Below are positions 9,222-18,686 of a stretch of DNA of 64,000 nt, piece after piece. The notes below the pieces were generated by a model that saw only the letters and a list, made by a program, of their open reading frames with translations, ran no database searches and was not told where the DNA came from. Each line of letters starts with the position of its first letter. The stretch's first letter is position 1. The stretch is from Neotamlana sedimentorum (GTDB taxonomy: Bacteria; Bacteroidota; Bacteroidia; Flavobacteriales; Flavobacteriaceae): assembly GCF_000943565.1 (NCBI RefSeq), contig NZ_JTDW01000001.1, positions 1 through 64,000 on the forward strand, given 5' to 3'. The position numbers and the translations under genes were made by a program.

Positions 9222-10193
9222 TTACTTCAGCATGGTTGAAATATGAAACAAAGCATCGCCTTGATATACAATTGGCGATTCGTTTACATTAATAATATAA
9301 CCAGTGTTTGACGCTCTTACAAAGTAGTTAAGCTTTCCGTATGGGTCTGTAATGTTGCCAATAATGTCATCTTTTTGTACTAAAGAACCAACAGGAATTG
9401 AGGCTTTAAACATGCCAGAGTATTTGGCGCGTTGCCATTTACTATCTATTATAAAAATGCACTCGGTTTTTGGTTTTGTAGCCTTGAAGGTAGTTTGAAG
9501 CATGCCTAAATGTTTTAAAATACGTTTAGAGCCATTTACACCAGAGTGAGTTACAATATCATCAAAATGAAACGATTTACCACCTTCGAAAAGCAATAAA
9601 GGTTTGCCTAATTTATTACAAGTACTTCTAAAGGATTTTGATAAGTTGCTTGAATATAAAACAAAAGGCGCTCCGAAAATTTTGGCAAGTTCGTCTAGAT
9701 TGGTTTTATGTTTCGAGTAGCGTAATTGAGGTGCATTGAACCTGCCAGATCCGCCTGTATGGAAATCTATAATTAAATCGGCATGAGGAATAATGTCTTT
9801 TACTAATTTGTAAGCCACACGACTTGCTAACGAACCCGATTTACTTCCTGGAAATACTCGGTTTAAGTCACGTCCATCGGGAAATTCTCGCTTTAAGTTA
9901 ATAAAACCAAAAATATTAATAACAGGCATGCAAATTATAGTGCCTATTTTGGGTTTATTTATACCTTTTGCAATAAGTTGTCGAATAATTTCGGTGCCAT
10001 TAACCTCATCGCCATGTATGCCAGCTGTAAATAAAACAGTTGGCCCTGGTTTTTTAGCACGCTCAATTATTACAGGCACATTTACGGCACCCGAGGTGTG
10101 TAAATTAGCAACATCAAAATTAACTTCTTTACTTTCTCCGGGATAAATATTTTCTCCTAAAATAGATAGAACATTGTCTTTTTTTAACCGCAT
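9222..10193 (-). CDS. Succinylglutamate desuccinylase/aspartoacylase-family zinc hydrolase
   Basis: 323 residues of the AstE/AspA family (M14-like zinc carboxypeptidase fold). Metal ligands are readable: GIHGDEVNG gives His60 and Glu63, and DFHTGGSG gives His145; FPDGRDLNRVFPG is the family's substrate-binding block. The last ~90 residues (YSGMFKASIPVGSLVQKDDIIGNI...) form a biotinyl/lipoyl-like beta barrel typical of the COG3608 branch. Known relatives remove an acyl group from an amino acid. The substrate here is unknown. The gene begins one base after rimK ends in the same operon, so an acylated or glutamylated substrate linked to RimK is a reasonable guess. Confidence 0.88.
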   Translation of the reverse strand: MRLKKDNVLSILGENIYPGESKEVNFDVANLHTSGAVNVPVIIERAKKPGPTVLFTAGIHGDEVNGTEIIRQLIAKGINKPKIGTIICMPVINIFGFINLKREFPDGRDLNRVFPGSKSGSLASRVAYKLVKDIIPHADLIIDFHTGGSGRFNAPQLRYSKHKTNLDELAKIFGAPFVLYSSNLSKSFRSTCNKLGKPLLLFEGGKSFHFDDIVTHSGVNGSKRILKHLGMLQTTFKATKPKTECIFIIDSKWQRAKYSGMFKASIPVGSLVQKDDIIGNITDPYGKLNYFVRASNTGYIINVNESPIVYQGDALFHISTMLK

Positions 10194-11069
10194 TTATTTT
10201 CTGTTTCTTTCTATAAAAGTAATAATAGCTTTGGCAATGTTTTTTCCTGTAGCGCCCTCAATACCTTCTAAACCGGGTGTTGAGTTAACTTCAAGAAGTA
10301 ATGGCCCACGTTCCGATTGTAACATATCTACACCACAAATAGGCAGTTTTAAGGCACGAGCAGCATTCATGGCTACTTTTAATTCTTCGTGGCTTAGTTT
10401 TACTATTTGTGCCGAACCACCACGGTGTAAGTTAGAGCGAAACTCGCCTTCTTTACCTTGGCGTTTCATGGCGCCAACTACTTGGCCATCTACAACTAAA
10501 GCGCGTAAATCGGCACCTTTGGCTTCAGAAATATACTCTTGAACTAAAGCACGAGCTTGTAAGCCGTTAAAGGCTTCCAGAACAGATTCTGCTGCATTTT
10601 TAGTTTCAGCTAAAACAACACCCAAACCTTGAGTGCCTTCTAAAAGTTTTATAATTACAGGAGCACCACCAACATGCGATAGTACTTTTTCTACATCTCG
10701 AGAGTAATTAGTAAAAACAGTTTTAGGCATACCAATACCAGCTTTAGATAAACGTTGAAAACTGCGAAGTTTATCGCGCGAACGTATTATAGCATCACTA
10801 GTAACCGAGGTGAAAACACCCATCATTTCAAATTGCCTAACCACAGCGCAACCAAAAAAGGTAACCGAAGTTCCAATTCTTGGAATAATAGCATCAACGT
10901 AATCTAGATATCTATCTTTATAATAAATGGTTGGTTTTTCTTTTTCAATAATTATGTCGCATTTTAATGGATCTATTACTTCAATAAGATGACCGCGTTT
11001 TTCGCCTTCTTCAACCAAACGGTTTGTAGAGTATAAGTTTGTGTTTCTAGATAGTATTACTATGTTCAT
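10194..11069 (-). CDS. rimK: RimK-family alpha-L-glutamate ligase (ATP-grasp)
   Basis: 291 residues. RimK adds glutamates to the C terminus of ribosomal protein S6 or makes poly-glutamate. ATP-grasp landmarks are [21 protein letters not shown] (about 96-117), [17 protein letters not shown] (about 137-153), the ATP-binding VQEYISEA and the magnesium-binding [15 protein letters not shown] (about 258-272). The length is normal for the family. Its start overlaps the end of the protease gene by 23 bases, so the two are almost certainly translated together. Family assignment is strong. Whether S6 is the substrate in this organism cannot be seen from the window. Confidence 0.92.
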   Translation of the reverse strand: MNIVILSRNTNLYSTNRLVEEGEKRGHLIEVIDPLKCDIIIEKEKPTIYYKDRYLDYVDAIIPRIGTSVTFFGCAVVRQFEMMGVFTSVTSDAIIRSRDKLRSFQRLSKAGIGMPKTVFTNYSRDVEKVLSHVGGAPVIIKLLEGTQGLGVVLAETKNAAESVLEAFNGLQARALVQEYISEAKGADLRALVVDGQVVGAMKRQGKEGEFRSNLHRGGSAQIVKLSHEELKVAMNAARALKLPICGVDMLQSERGPLLLEVNSTPGLEGIEGATGKNIAKAIITFIERNRK

Positions 11070-11490
11070 TCTGTGTGGTTTTAAACGAAATGTTTTCTAA
11101 ATCAACATCCACTAAAAATTTATGTTTTAAAAATTCTCTGCCAATTAAAACAGGAAAGCGCATATCCTCGCGCGTGCTTAAAGTTAAGTTAATCTTATAT
11201 GTTTTACCAAAAAATATAACTTCAGATTTTACTTTATAACGATTTTCTTTGTAGCCATTACTACTTTTTACATTGGTATTAGTAAAGGTATCAAAAACTA
11301 TTTCGCTTTTACCAAAGTTTTGGTGCACATCGCTTTTGAACATACAGCGCAGGCTGTTATTTTCTTCAATTATACGCGAGCAATGAATGGCCGATGTATA
11401 TGCACCGGTATCTATTTTTACGTTTATGCCGAAAAGTTCTAATTTTGGAAAGTCAACTTTGTCAACTCTTCCTATAATTTTTTTACTCAT
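11047..11490 (-). CDS. RimB-type retropepsin-like protease (putative ATP-dependent zinc protease family)
   Basis: 147 residues. The active-site motif of retropepsin-like aspartic proteases is clear: [13 protein letters not shown], with Asp27-Thr-Gly-Ala, followed by the late motif [18 protein letters not shown]. Databases often call this family an ATP-dependent zinc protease, a name I see no sequence basis for. In Pseudomonas the rimABK operon pairs such a protease (RimB) with RimK and it acts on the glutamylated ribosomal protein S6. The same pairing is seen here, with a 23-base overlap. It is the first gene of the minus-strand operon. Confidence 0.85.
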   Translation of the reverse strand: MSKKIIGRVDKVDFPKLELFGINVKIDTGAYTSAIHCSRIIEENNSLRCMFKSDVHQNFGKSEIVFDTFTNTNVKSSNGYKENRYKVKSEVIFFGKTYKINLTLSTREDMRFPVLIGREFLKHKFLVDVDLENISFKTTQNEHSNTI

Positions 11491-11610
11491 TTTTTAATGT
11501 TAAAAAAGTGGCGCAAGTTAACAAATTACACCTTTTAAATATCTATTTTTTTAATAGATATTTAAGAAAGAAAATTAGTGATAATATTTTAAATATTTAC
11601 CTTTACAGTA

Positions 11611-13404
11611 ATGGATGTTCCTGCTTTAGAAATACAACTAAAAACCTTACCAAATGCACCTGGAGTTTATCAATATTTTGATAAAGAAGGTACTATTGTT
11701 TATGTAGGTAAAGCTAAAAATTTAAAAAAGCGAGTAAGCTCATATTTTACAAAAACGCATGATAGTGGAAAAACCCGAGTTTTAGTAAAAAAAATTGCTA
11801 ACATAAAGCATATTGTTGTTGAAACAGAAACAGATGCCTTATTGCTTGAAAACAACTTGATTAAAAAGCACAAACCTAGGTATAATGTACTTTTAAAAGA
11901 TGATAAATCTTACCCGTGGATTTGTGTTAAAAACGAACGTTTTCCTAGAGTTTTTTCTACGCGTCGCGTGTTTAAAAATGGAGGCGATTATTTTGGGCCA
12001 TATACAAGCGTTAAAACAGTACATACTTTACTCGATTTAATTCGTGGTTTATTTTCGTTGCGAACTTGCAATTACGATTTACATGAAGAAAAAATACGGT
12101 CAGGAAAGTACAAGGTATGTTTAGAATATCATTTAGGAAATTGTAAAGGGGCTTGCGAAGGTTTAGAGAGTGAAAAGCATTATAACGAAAATATAAAGGC
12201 CATAAAGCAAATTTTAAAAGGAAATTTTAAAGATTCCTTATCAAAGTTTAAAGAGCAAATGATGGAACTTGCAGAAAACATGCAGTTTGAAGAAGCCCAG
12301 AAAATAAAAGAAAAAGTTGAGGTTTTAGAAAATTACCAAGCCAAATCTACCATTGTAAACCCTAAAATTAGTAATGTAGATGTTTTTAGTGTAATAAGCG
12401 ACGAGAGTTATGGTTATATTAATTTTTTACAACTCTCTTATGGATCTATAATTCGTTCGCATACACTTGAAATTAAGAAAAAACTTGATGAAACTGATAA
12501 GGAATTATTAGAGTTAGCAATAACCGAAATTAGGCAACGTTTCCACTCTAAATCTAAAGAAATTTATGTGCCTTTTTCGGTAGATATTGGTGAAGGTATT
12601 AAAGTTACCGTGCCGCAATTGGGCGATAAAAAGCATATTTTAGATTTATCTATTCGAAATGCCAAGTATTTTAGAATGGAGCGTTTTAAACAAATTAAAA
12701 TTGTTGATCCAGATAGGCACGCCAACCGCATTATGGCCCAAATGAAAGCCGATTTACGTTTACACGAAGAACCCCGACATATTGAGTGTTTTGATAATTC
12801 AAATATTCAAGGAACCAACCCTGTGGCAGCTTGCGTAGTGTTTAAAAATGGTAAGCCAAGTAAAAAAGATTACCGTCATTTTAATATAAAAACGGTTGAG
12901 GGTCCAGACGATTTTGCTTCTATGGAAGAAGTTGTATATCGCCGTTACAAACGTTTGTTAGATGAAGAGCAGCCTTTACCACAACTTATAATTATTGATG
13001 GCGGAAAAGGGCAACTATCGTCAGCATTAAAAAGTTTAGATGCTTTAAATTTAAGAGGAAAAATTGCCATAATCGGAATTGCTAAGCGTTTAGAAGAATT
13101 ATTTTACCCAAACGATCCAATTCCGTTATATTTAGATAAAAAAAGCGAAACACTAAAAATAATTCAACAATTACGAAACGAAGCACACCGTTTTGGTATA
13201 GAGCATCACCGTAATCGTAGAAGTAAAAGTGCATTAAATACCGAATTAGAAACTATAAATGGTGTAGGCGAAAAAACAGTTGTAGAGTTACTCAAACATT
13301 TTAAATCGGCTAAACGAGTTGCAAATGCAAAACTTGATGAGTTAGAAGATGTTGTTGGAGCATCTAGAGCAGAAAAAATTTATAATTATTATCACAACAA
13401 TTAA
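11611..13404 (+). CDS. uvrC: Excinuclease ABC subunit C
   Basis: 597 residues, the nuclease of nucleotide excision repair that cuts on both sides of a lesion. Domains in order: GIY-YIG nuclease (about 10-95: PGVYQYF...IVYVGKAKNLKKRVSSYF), a Cys-rich segment near 150-185 (CNYD...CLEYHLGNCKGACEG), a UVR helix (about 208-240) that contacts UvrB, the RNase H-like second nuclease (IECFDNSNIQG, VEGPDDFASM, LIIIDGGKGQL) and a C-terminal helix-hairpin-helix (INGVGEKTVVELLKHF). Length is typical. It diverges from the rimB operon over a 120-base gap. Confidence 0.97.
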   Translation: MDVPALEIQLKTLPNAPGVYQYFDKEGTIVYVGKAKNLKKRVSSYFTKTHDSGKTRVLVKKIANIKHIVVETETDALLLENNLIKKHKPRYNVLLKDDKSYPWICVKNERFPRVFSTRRVFKNGGDYFGPYTSVKTVHTLLDLIRGLFSLRTCNYDLHEEKIRSGKYKVCLEYHLGNCKGACEGLESEKHYNENIKAIKQILKGNFKDSLSKFKEQMMELAENMQFEEAQKIKEKVEVLENYQAKSTIVNPKISNVDVFSVISDESYGYINFLQLSYGSIIRSHTLEIKKKLDETDKELLELAITEIRQRFHSKSKEIYVPFSVDIGEGIKVTVPQLGDKKHILDLSIRNAKYFRMERFKQIKIVDPDRHANRIMAQMKADLRLHEEPRHIECFDNSNIQGTNPVAACVVFKNGKPSKKDYRHFNIKTVEGPDDFASMEEVVYRRYKRLLDEEQPLPQLIIIDGGKGQLSSALKSLDALNLRGKIAIIGIAKRLEELFYPNDPIPLYLDKKSETLKIIQQLRNEAHRFGIEHHRNRRSKSALNTELETINGVGEKTVVELLKHFKSAKRVANAKLDELEDVVGASRAEKIYNYYHNN

Positions 13405-13445
13405 ATTGTTTTAGTTGAGTTAAAAATAAACACAATCATCTTATT

Positions 13446-15686
13446 TTGAATTTAAAACACATTGTATTAGCCTTGTTATTGCTTGTTTCAGTTTCCGCGA
13501 AAGCTCAAGACAATAATATAGAAAAAAACGAGCCAAAAGTAGGTTTGGTTTTAAGTGGTGGTGGCGCAAAAGGGCTTGCTCATATTGGTGTTTTAAAAGT
13601 AATTGATAGTTTAGGTGTAAAAGTAGATTATGTGGCGGGAACAAGTATGGGCGCTATTATTGGCTCATTGTATGCTGCCGGTTATACCGCAAAACAGCTC
13701 GATTCTGTGTTTCATGAAGTAGATTTTGATAATATTTTAAATGATAATTTACCAAGAAACGTTAAATCCTTTCATGAGCGTGAAAATGCCGAACGCTATG
13801 CGGTAAAATTACCTTTTAATAAGTTTAAAATTAATTTGCCTTCGGCCTTATCACGTGGTCATAACACCTATAATTTACTATCTAAACTCATGTTACCTTT
13901 ATGCGAAACCGAAGATTTTAGTAAGCTTCCTATTCCGTTTTTCTGCGTTGCTACAAATGTTGAGACAGGGATGCCTGTTTTTTTAGAAAAGGGAAATTTA
14001 CCCTTGTCTGTTTTGGCAAGTGCGGCTTTACCTTCGGTATTTAAGCCAGTTTTTATTAACAACGAAATGCTCATTGATGGAGGTGTTGTTAATAATTATC
14101 CTATTGATGAATTACGAGCAAAAGGAATGGATATAATAATTGGAGTTGATGTTCAAGATGGTTTAATGGATAGGCAGGAATTAACTTCTGGCCTGGATAT
14201 ATTATTACAAATCAACAATTTTAGAACGATAAATGATATGAAATCTAAAGTTGGAAAAACCGATATTTATATAAAACCAAATATTAAAGATTACACCGTT
14301 GTTTCGTTCGATGAAGGTAATAGTATTATGGAAGCTGGCAACGAAGCTGCAATACAACAAATTGAAGCATTAAAAGCATTGCCTTTAAAAAAGCCTAGAG
14401 CTGTTGCTAAAAAGCCTTTAAAGTGTTTGGATAGTATTGTAATTAAAAATGTTAGCATTGAAGGTTTAAATAATTATACCCGATCGTACGTAACGGGTAA
14501 ATTAATGATAAAGAGTAAAGAAAAAATTAGCTACAATCAATTTGAAAATGGCTTAAACAACCTTGAAGCTACCAATAATTTTGATGGATTTGAGTATAGC
14601 TTAAAAAAAGCAGATGATAATGTAAGCTATAACTTAAATACCAAGTTAAAAGAATCTCAGGTAAATACCTTTTTAAAATTAGGAGTGCATTTCGATAATT
14701 TATACAAAAGTGCTGCCCTAATTAACTTAACAAAAAAGCGTTTACTGTTTAATAATGATGTTGTTTCGTTCGATTTTATTGTGGGAGATAACGTGCGTTA
14801 TAATTTCGATTATTTAATCGATAAAGGTTTTTATTGGAGCGTTGGTTTAAAATCGCGTTACAATCAATTTAAAAAAACAATAAGCGCGCAGTTATTGCTT
14901 GATGATGACGAAATTTCGAACGCTGGATTAAATAAATTAAATGTAAAATTACAAGATTTTACAAGTCAGTTTTATGTGCAAACCCTAGTTTATCGCGATT
15001 TTGCTTTTGGCATGGGAGCCGAACATAAACGATTAGAAATTACCTCCGAAACTATTGCCGACGAAGCATCGGAAGACGACTTTCATTTCGAAAACTCCGA
15101 TTATTTTAGTGTTTTCGGACATTTAAAATTCGATTCTTACGATAATAAATATTTTCCAAAGCGTGGTGTTTATTTTAATGGCGATTTGCATGTGTACTTG
15201 TTTGGGTCTAGTTTTATTCAGGAATTCGAAAATTTTTCCATTGCTAAAGCCGATATGGGTTATGCCTTTAGCCCAACAAAACACTTAGCTTTTAATATTG
15301 AAGCCCAAGGCGGATTTAAAATTGGAAGCGATGCTATTAAAACGCTCGATTTTGCGCTTGGTGGTTATGGAAATAACCTAATAAATAACTTTACACCATT
15401 TTTAGGTTACGATTTTATTTCGCTTCCAGGAAATAGTTTTGTAAAATCTACCCTAACGGCCGATTTTGAGGTGTTCAAAAAGCATCATATAACGCTTGAA
15501 GGAAATTGGGCAAACATTGAAGATAATATTTTTGAAACTGGTGAATGGTTTACTGCACCAGATTATAGTGGTTATGCCATTGGTTATGCTATAGATAGCT
15601 TTTTGGGACCATTACAAATTAAATACAGTTTTACGCCAGAGTTGAGTGAGAGTATTTGGTATTTTAGTATCGGGTTTTGGTTTTAG
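13446..15686 (+). CDS. Patatin-like phospholipase fused to an outer-membrane beta barrel
   Basis: 746 residues, starting at TTG (13446), which is followed directly by a good signal peptide (1-20, ending AKA). The patatin domain spans about 30-320: oxyanion loop SGGGAKG at 37-43, nucleophile elbow GTSMG with Ser67, and the catalytic Asp in DGGVVNN (Asp211). After a POTRA-like segment (about 340-400), the rest is rich in alternating aromatic residues and ends in FSIGFWF, as in BamA/TamA-type barrels. This layout matches type V-D autotransporters such as PlpD, which expose or release a lipase. Frequent in Bacteroidota; the substrate is unknown. No in-frame ATG exists close upstream. Confidence 0.9.
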   Translation: MNLKHIVLALLLLVSVSAKAQDNNIEKNEPKVGLVLSGGGAKGLAHIGVLKVIDSLGVKVDYVAGTSMGAIIGSLYAAGYTAKQLDSVFHEVDFDNILNDNLPRNVKSFHERENAERYAVKLPFNKFKINLPSALSRGHNTYNLLSKLMLPLCETEDFSKLPIPFFCVATNVETGMPVFLEKGNLPLSVLASAALPSVFKPVFINNEMLIDGGVVNNYPIDELRAKGMDIIIGVDVQDGLMDRQELTSGLDILLQINNFRTINDMKSKVGKTDIYIKPNIKDYTVVSFDEGNSIMEAGNEAAIQQIEALKALPLKKPRAVAKKPLKCLDSIVIKNVSIEGLNNYTRSYVTGKLMIKSKEKISYNQFENGLNNLEATNNFDGFEYSLKKADDNVSYNLNTKLKESQVNTFLKLGVHFDNLYKSAALINLTKKRLLFNNDVVSFDFIVGDNVRYNFDYLIDKGFYWSVGLKSRYNQFKKTISAQLLLDDDEISNAGLNKLNVKLQDFTSQFYVQTLVYRDFAFGMGAEHKRLEITSETIADEASEDDFHFENSDYFSVFGHLKFDSYDNKYFPKRGVYFNGDLHVYLFGSSFIQEFENFSIAKADMGYAFSPTKHLAFNIEAQGGFKIGSDAIKTLDFALGGYGNNLINNFTPFLGYDFISLPGNSFVKSTLTADFEVFKKHHITLEGNWANIEDNIFETGEWFTAPDYSGYAIGYAIDSFLGPLQIKYSFTPELSESIWYFSIGFWF

Positions 15687-15897
15687 ATAATGGCTAATTT
15701 TGGTATTATGAAATTTGTTATAGTATGATGATACAATTCAAAAAAATCACTTTTATTTCTGCCCTTTCAAAATAAACGGAAACCTTTATAATGTGCTTGT
15801 TTTTACTTATCTTTATAAGACCAACAATTAAATAAGTTATCCATTACCTAATTCGGGATTACTTTCAATATTTAATTTATTAAAATTATTAGAAGCT

Positions 15898-17052
15898 ATG
15901 CCTTTTTACCACAAATTAGGAAGCATTCCTGCTAAACGCCACACCCAATTTAGAAAACCAGATGGCAGTTTATATTACGAGCAATTATTTGGTGCTATTG
16001 GTTTCGATGGTATGTCCACAAATTCGTACCACGAGCAACGCCCAACAATGGTTAAAAATATTGTAAAACAATATAGTGTAGCTCCAAAAATTGCTAAAAG
16101 TAACAATATACAGTCTTACCGTTTTCACGGGTTTAAAGTGGCTCCAGAAAACGATTATCTCGATAGCCGAAAAACCATTTTAGTAAATAGCGATTGCGCC
16201 ATAATATTGGCAGCACCAAAACAATTAACCCAAAATTACTTTTATAAAAACACCGATGCCGACGAGCTAATTTTTATACATAAAGGCAGCGGTAAATTAC
16301 GTACCCATTTAGGGAATCTCGATTTTAAATTCGGCGATTATTTGCTTGTTCCGCGAGGTGTTATTTATAAAATAGATTTCAATACTTCAGAAAATAGGTT
16401 GTTTATAGTAGAGTCGCGGCATCCCATTTACACGCCAAAAAGGTATCGAAATTGGTTTGGACAAATGCTAGAGCATGCACCATTTTGCGAGCGCGATATG
16501 CGTCGTCCGCAAGAGCTCGAAACCCATAACGAAATCGGCGATTTTTTAATAAAGGTTAAAAAGCAGGACGACATTATCGAAATGGTTTACGCATCACATC
16601 TGTTCGATGTTGTGGGTTACGATGGTTACAACTATCCGTATGCCTTGTCCATTCACGATTTTGAGCCCATAACTGGCCGCATTCACCAGCCGCCTCCAGT
16701 GCATCAAACCTTCGAAACCAATGCCTTTGTAGTGTGCAGTTTTGTACCGCGTTTGTACGATTATCATCCGCAAAGTATTCCTGCACCTTACAACCACAGT
16801 AATATCGATAGTGATGAAGTGCTGTACTATGTTGCTGGCGATTTTATGAGCCGAAACAATGTTGAAGCAGGACATATATCATTACATCCGGCAGGAATTC
16901 CGCATGGGCCACATCCCGGAGCCACCGAGCGTAGCATAGGTAAAACCAAAACAGAGGAACTTGCCGTAATGGTGGACACCTTTAAACCGCTAAAAGTAAC
17001 CGAGGAAGCCATTAAAATTGCTGACGATACGTATTACCAATCGTGGTTATAG
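15898..17052 (+). CDS. hmgA: Homogentisate 1,2-dioxygenase
   Basis: 384 residues, cupin-fold iron enzyme that opens the ring of homogentisate to maleylacetoacetate in tyrosine and phenylalanine breakdown. Family stretches visible: GSIPAKRHTQFRKPDGSLYYEQLFG at the N terminus, LGNLDFKFGDYLLVPRGV (cupin), FEPITGRIHQPPPVHQTFE, and a His-rich C-terminal part with SLHPAGIPHGPHPGATERS that supplies iron ligands. It is about 40-50 residues shorter than the human or Pseudomonas enzyme, mostly at the N terminus, as I would expect for Bacteroidota versions. The next enzyme-coding gene downstream, hppD, makes its substrate; the two are separated by a structured repeat. Confidence 0.93.
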   Translation: MPFYHKLGSIPAKRHTQFRKPDGSLYYEQLFGAIGFDGMSTNSYHEQRPTMVKNIVKQYSVAPKIAKSNNIQSYRFHGFKVAPENDYLDSRKTILVNSDCAIILAAPKQLTQNYFYKNTDADELIFIHKGSGKLRTHLGNLDFKFGDYLLVPRGVIYKIDFNTSENRLFIVESRHPIYTPKRYRNWFGQMLEHAPFCERDMRRPQELETHNEIGDFLIKVKKQDDIIEMVYASHLFDVVGYDGYNYPYALSIHDFEPITGRIHQPPPVHQTFETNAFVVCSFVPRLYDYHPQSIPAPYNHSNIDSDEVLYYVAGDFMSRNNVEAGHISLHPAGIPHGPHPGATERSIGKTKTEELAVMVDTFKPLKVTEEAIKIADDTYYQSWL

Positions 17053-17110
17053 GCCTCACCTAATCCCTCCCAAGTAGGGAACTAAAAAACGTTCATTAAA
17101 ATAATTTTTA

Positions 17111-17204
17111 GAAGCTATTTCCTGCTTTCGGCAGTCGCTCTTTTCAAGGAGCTCCAACAAATGCCTCAATCAGGGCTAAGCTTATTTGCGAAGGACATAG
17201 CTTC
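17111..17204. repeat. Structured intergenic repeat between hmgA and hppD
   Basis: The 236-base gap between two genes of one pathway holds an element bounded by GAAGCTAT (17111-17118) and ATAGCTTC (17197-17204), an 8-base terminal inverted repeat. Inside are a small hairpin (CTGC, loop TTTCG, GCAG) and the palindrome GGAGCTCC. The wording GAAGCTATTTCCTGCTTTC and CAATCAGGGCTAAG resembles an intergenic repeat I recall as widespread in Flavobacteria; I cannot confirm that without a search. Outside it, the gap begins with CCTCACCTAATCCCTCCC and ends with a CTCCCC/GGGGAG hairpin at about 17256-17270, which look like degenerate inverted ends of a larger unit. Confidence 0.6.
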
Positions 17205-17288
17205 ATTCAAAATAAAAGGTAAATTAAGTACTCTTTTTCCTCCCAGTTAAGAGTCTCTCCCCTTTGGGGAGATTAAGAGGGGCAAATT

Positions 17289-18452
17289 ATGAGTAAAACA
17301 GAAATAAAATCAGTAAACTACGGACTAGAAAAAATTTTCGAAGGAGCACAAGATTTTCTGCCACTTCTTGGCACCGATTATGTCGAATTTTACGTTGGCA
17401 ATGCCAAACAAGCAGCACACTTTTACAAAACAGCTTTTGGGTTTCAATCGTATGCTTATCGCGGATTAGAAACGGGCTCTCGAGATCAAGTGAGCTACGT
17501 ATTAAAACAAGATAAAATTAAATTGGTGCTTACTACGCCACTTAACAGTAAATCACCTATAAATAATCATATTGTAAAACACGGCGATGGTGTAAAAGTT
17601 GTAGCGCTTTGGGTTGATGATGCTAGAAGTGCCTACGAAGAAACGGTGAAACGCGGAGCAAAATCATATCAAAAACCAAAAGTAGAAACCGACGAATATG
17701 GCGAAGTTATTCGTGCCGGCATTTACACTTATGGTGAAACCATACATATGTTCGTTGAACGCAAAAATTACAAAGGCACTTTTTTACCAGGTTTCCAGGC
17801 TTGGGAAAGCGATTATAATCCGCCATCGGCAGGATTAAAATATATCGATCATATGGTTGGTAATGTAGGTTGGGGACAAATGAATACTTGGGTAAAATGG
17901 TACGAAGATGTAATGGGTTTCGAGAATTTTTTGTCCTTCGACGATAAGCAAATTCACACCGAATATTCTGCACTTATGAGTAAGGTGATGAGTAATGGTA
18001 ACGGACGCATAAAATTCCCAATTAACGAACCTGCAAAAGGTAAAAAGAAGTCTCAAATAGAAGAATATCTCGATTTTTATGAAGGCGCAGGTGTACAACA
18101 TATAGCAGTGGCAACCGACGATATTGTTAAAACAGTAAGCCAATTACGCCAACGAGGTGTCGAGTTTTTATCGCATCCGCCAAAGGCTTATTACGATGCC
18201 GTTCCTGGGCGTTTAGAAGCATTTAGTCATGAGCTTCGCGAAGATATAGAAACCTTAAAAAACCTGGGTATTATGATTGATGCCGACGAAGAAGGCTATT
18301 TATTGCAAATATTTACCAAACCAGTTGAAGATCGTCCAACCTTGTTTTTCGAAATTATTCAGCGCATGGGTGCCAAAGGGTTTGGCGCAGGAAATTTTAA
18401 AGCACTGTTCGAGTCTATTGAACGCGAACAAGCCAAACGAGGCACCTTGTAA
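17289..18452 (+). CDS. hppD: 4-Hydroxyphenylpyruvate dioxygenase
   Basis: 387 residues, a non-heme iron enzyme that turns 4-hydroxyphenylpyruvate into homogentisate. The iron ligands can be placed: His188 in YIDHMVGNV, His271 in VQHIAVATDD and Glu355 in LFFEIIQRMG. The two vicinal-oxygen-chelate halves are about 25-160 and 180-375. The C-terminal helix GAGNFKALFESIEREQ, which gates the active site, is complete. It follows hmgA on the same strand, so the product of this enzyme is consumed by that one. The ATG at 17289 follows directly on a CTCCCC/GGGGAG hairpin that may lie in its leader. Confidence 0.96.
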   Translation: MSKTEIKSVNYGLEKIFEGAQDFLPLLGTDYVEFYVGNAKQAAHFYKTAFGFQSYAYRGLETGSRDQVSYVLKQDKIKLVLTTPLNSKSPINNHIVKHGDGVKVVALWVDDARSAYEETVKRGAKSYQKPKVETDEYGEVIRAGIYTYGETIHMFVERKNYKGTFLPGFQAWESDYNPPSAGLKYIDHMVGNVGWGQMNTWVKWYEDVMGFENFLSFDDKQIHTEYSALMSKVMSNGNGRIKFPINEPAKGKKKSQIEEYLDFYEGAGVQHIAVATDDIVKTVSQLRQRGVEFLSHPPKAYYDAVPGRLEAFSHELREDIETLKNLGIMIDADEEGYLLQIFTKPVEDRPTLFFEIIQRMGAKGFGAGNFKALFESIEREQAKRGTL

Positions 18453-18686
18453 AATATTAGATTATAAAATTAAAAGCATAAGTTTTGCTAGCTACTTTAA
18501 ATATTGAATTTAGAACTAAATATAGGGGGTGTATTTATTGTTAAATCGCATGAAGGAAACGTTAAGACTTTCTATAATAAAAAAGTAGTGTGAAGAAATT
18601 TTATATTTTTGGAATGGTAATTGTAATTTTTAAATACACAATAAAGCGTTTTAAAAAAAGTTACAAAATAAATAGCCCATTATACC

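Noticed and set aside
10174-10542. 122-codon plus-strand frame opposite rimK
   Set aside because: Shadow frame of the strongly conserved ATP-grasp gene; low-complexity composition and no family resemblance.
16574-17012. Overlapping minus-strand frames inside hmgA
   Set aside because: Shadow frames of a well-conserved dioxygenase gene.
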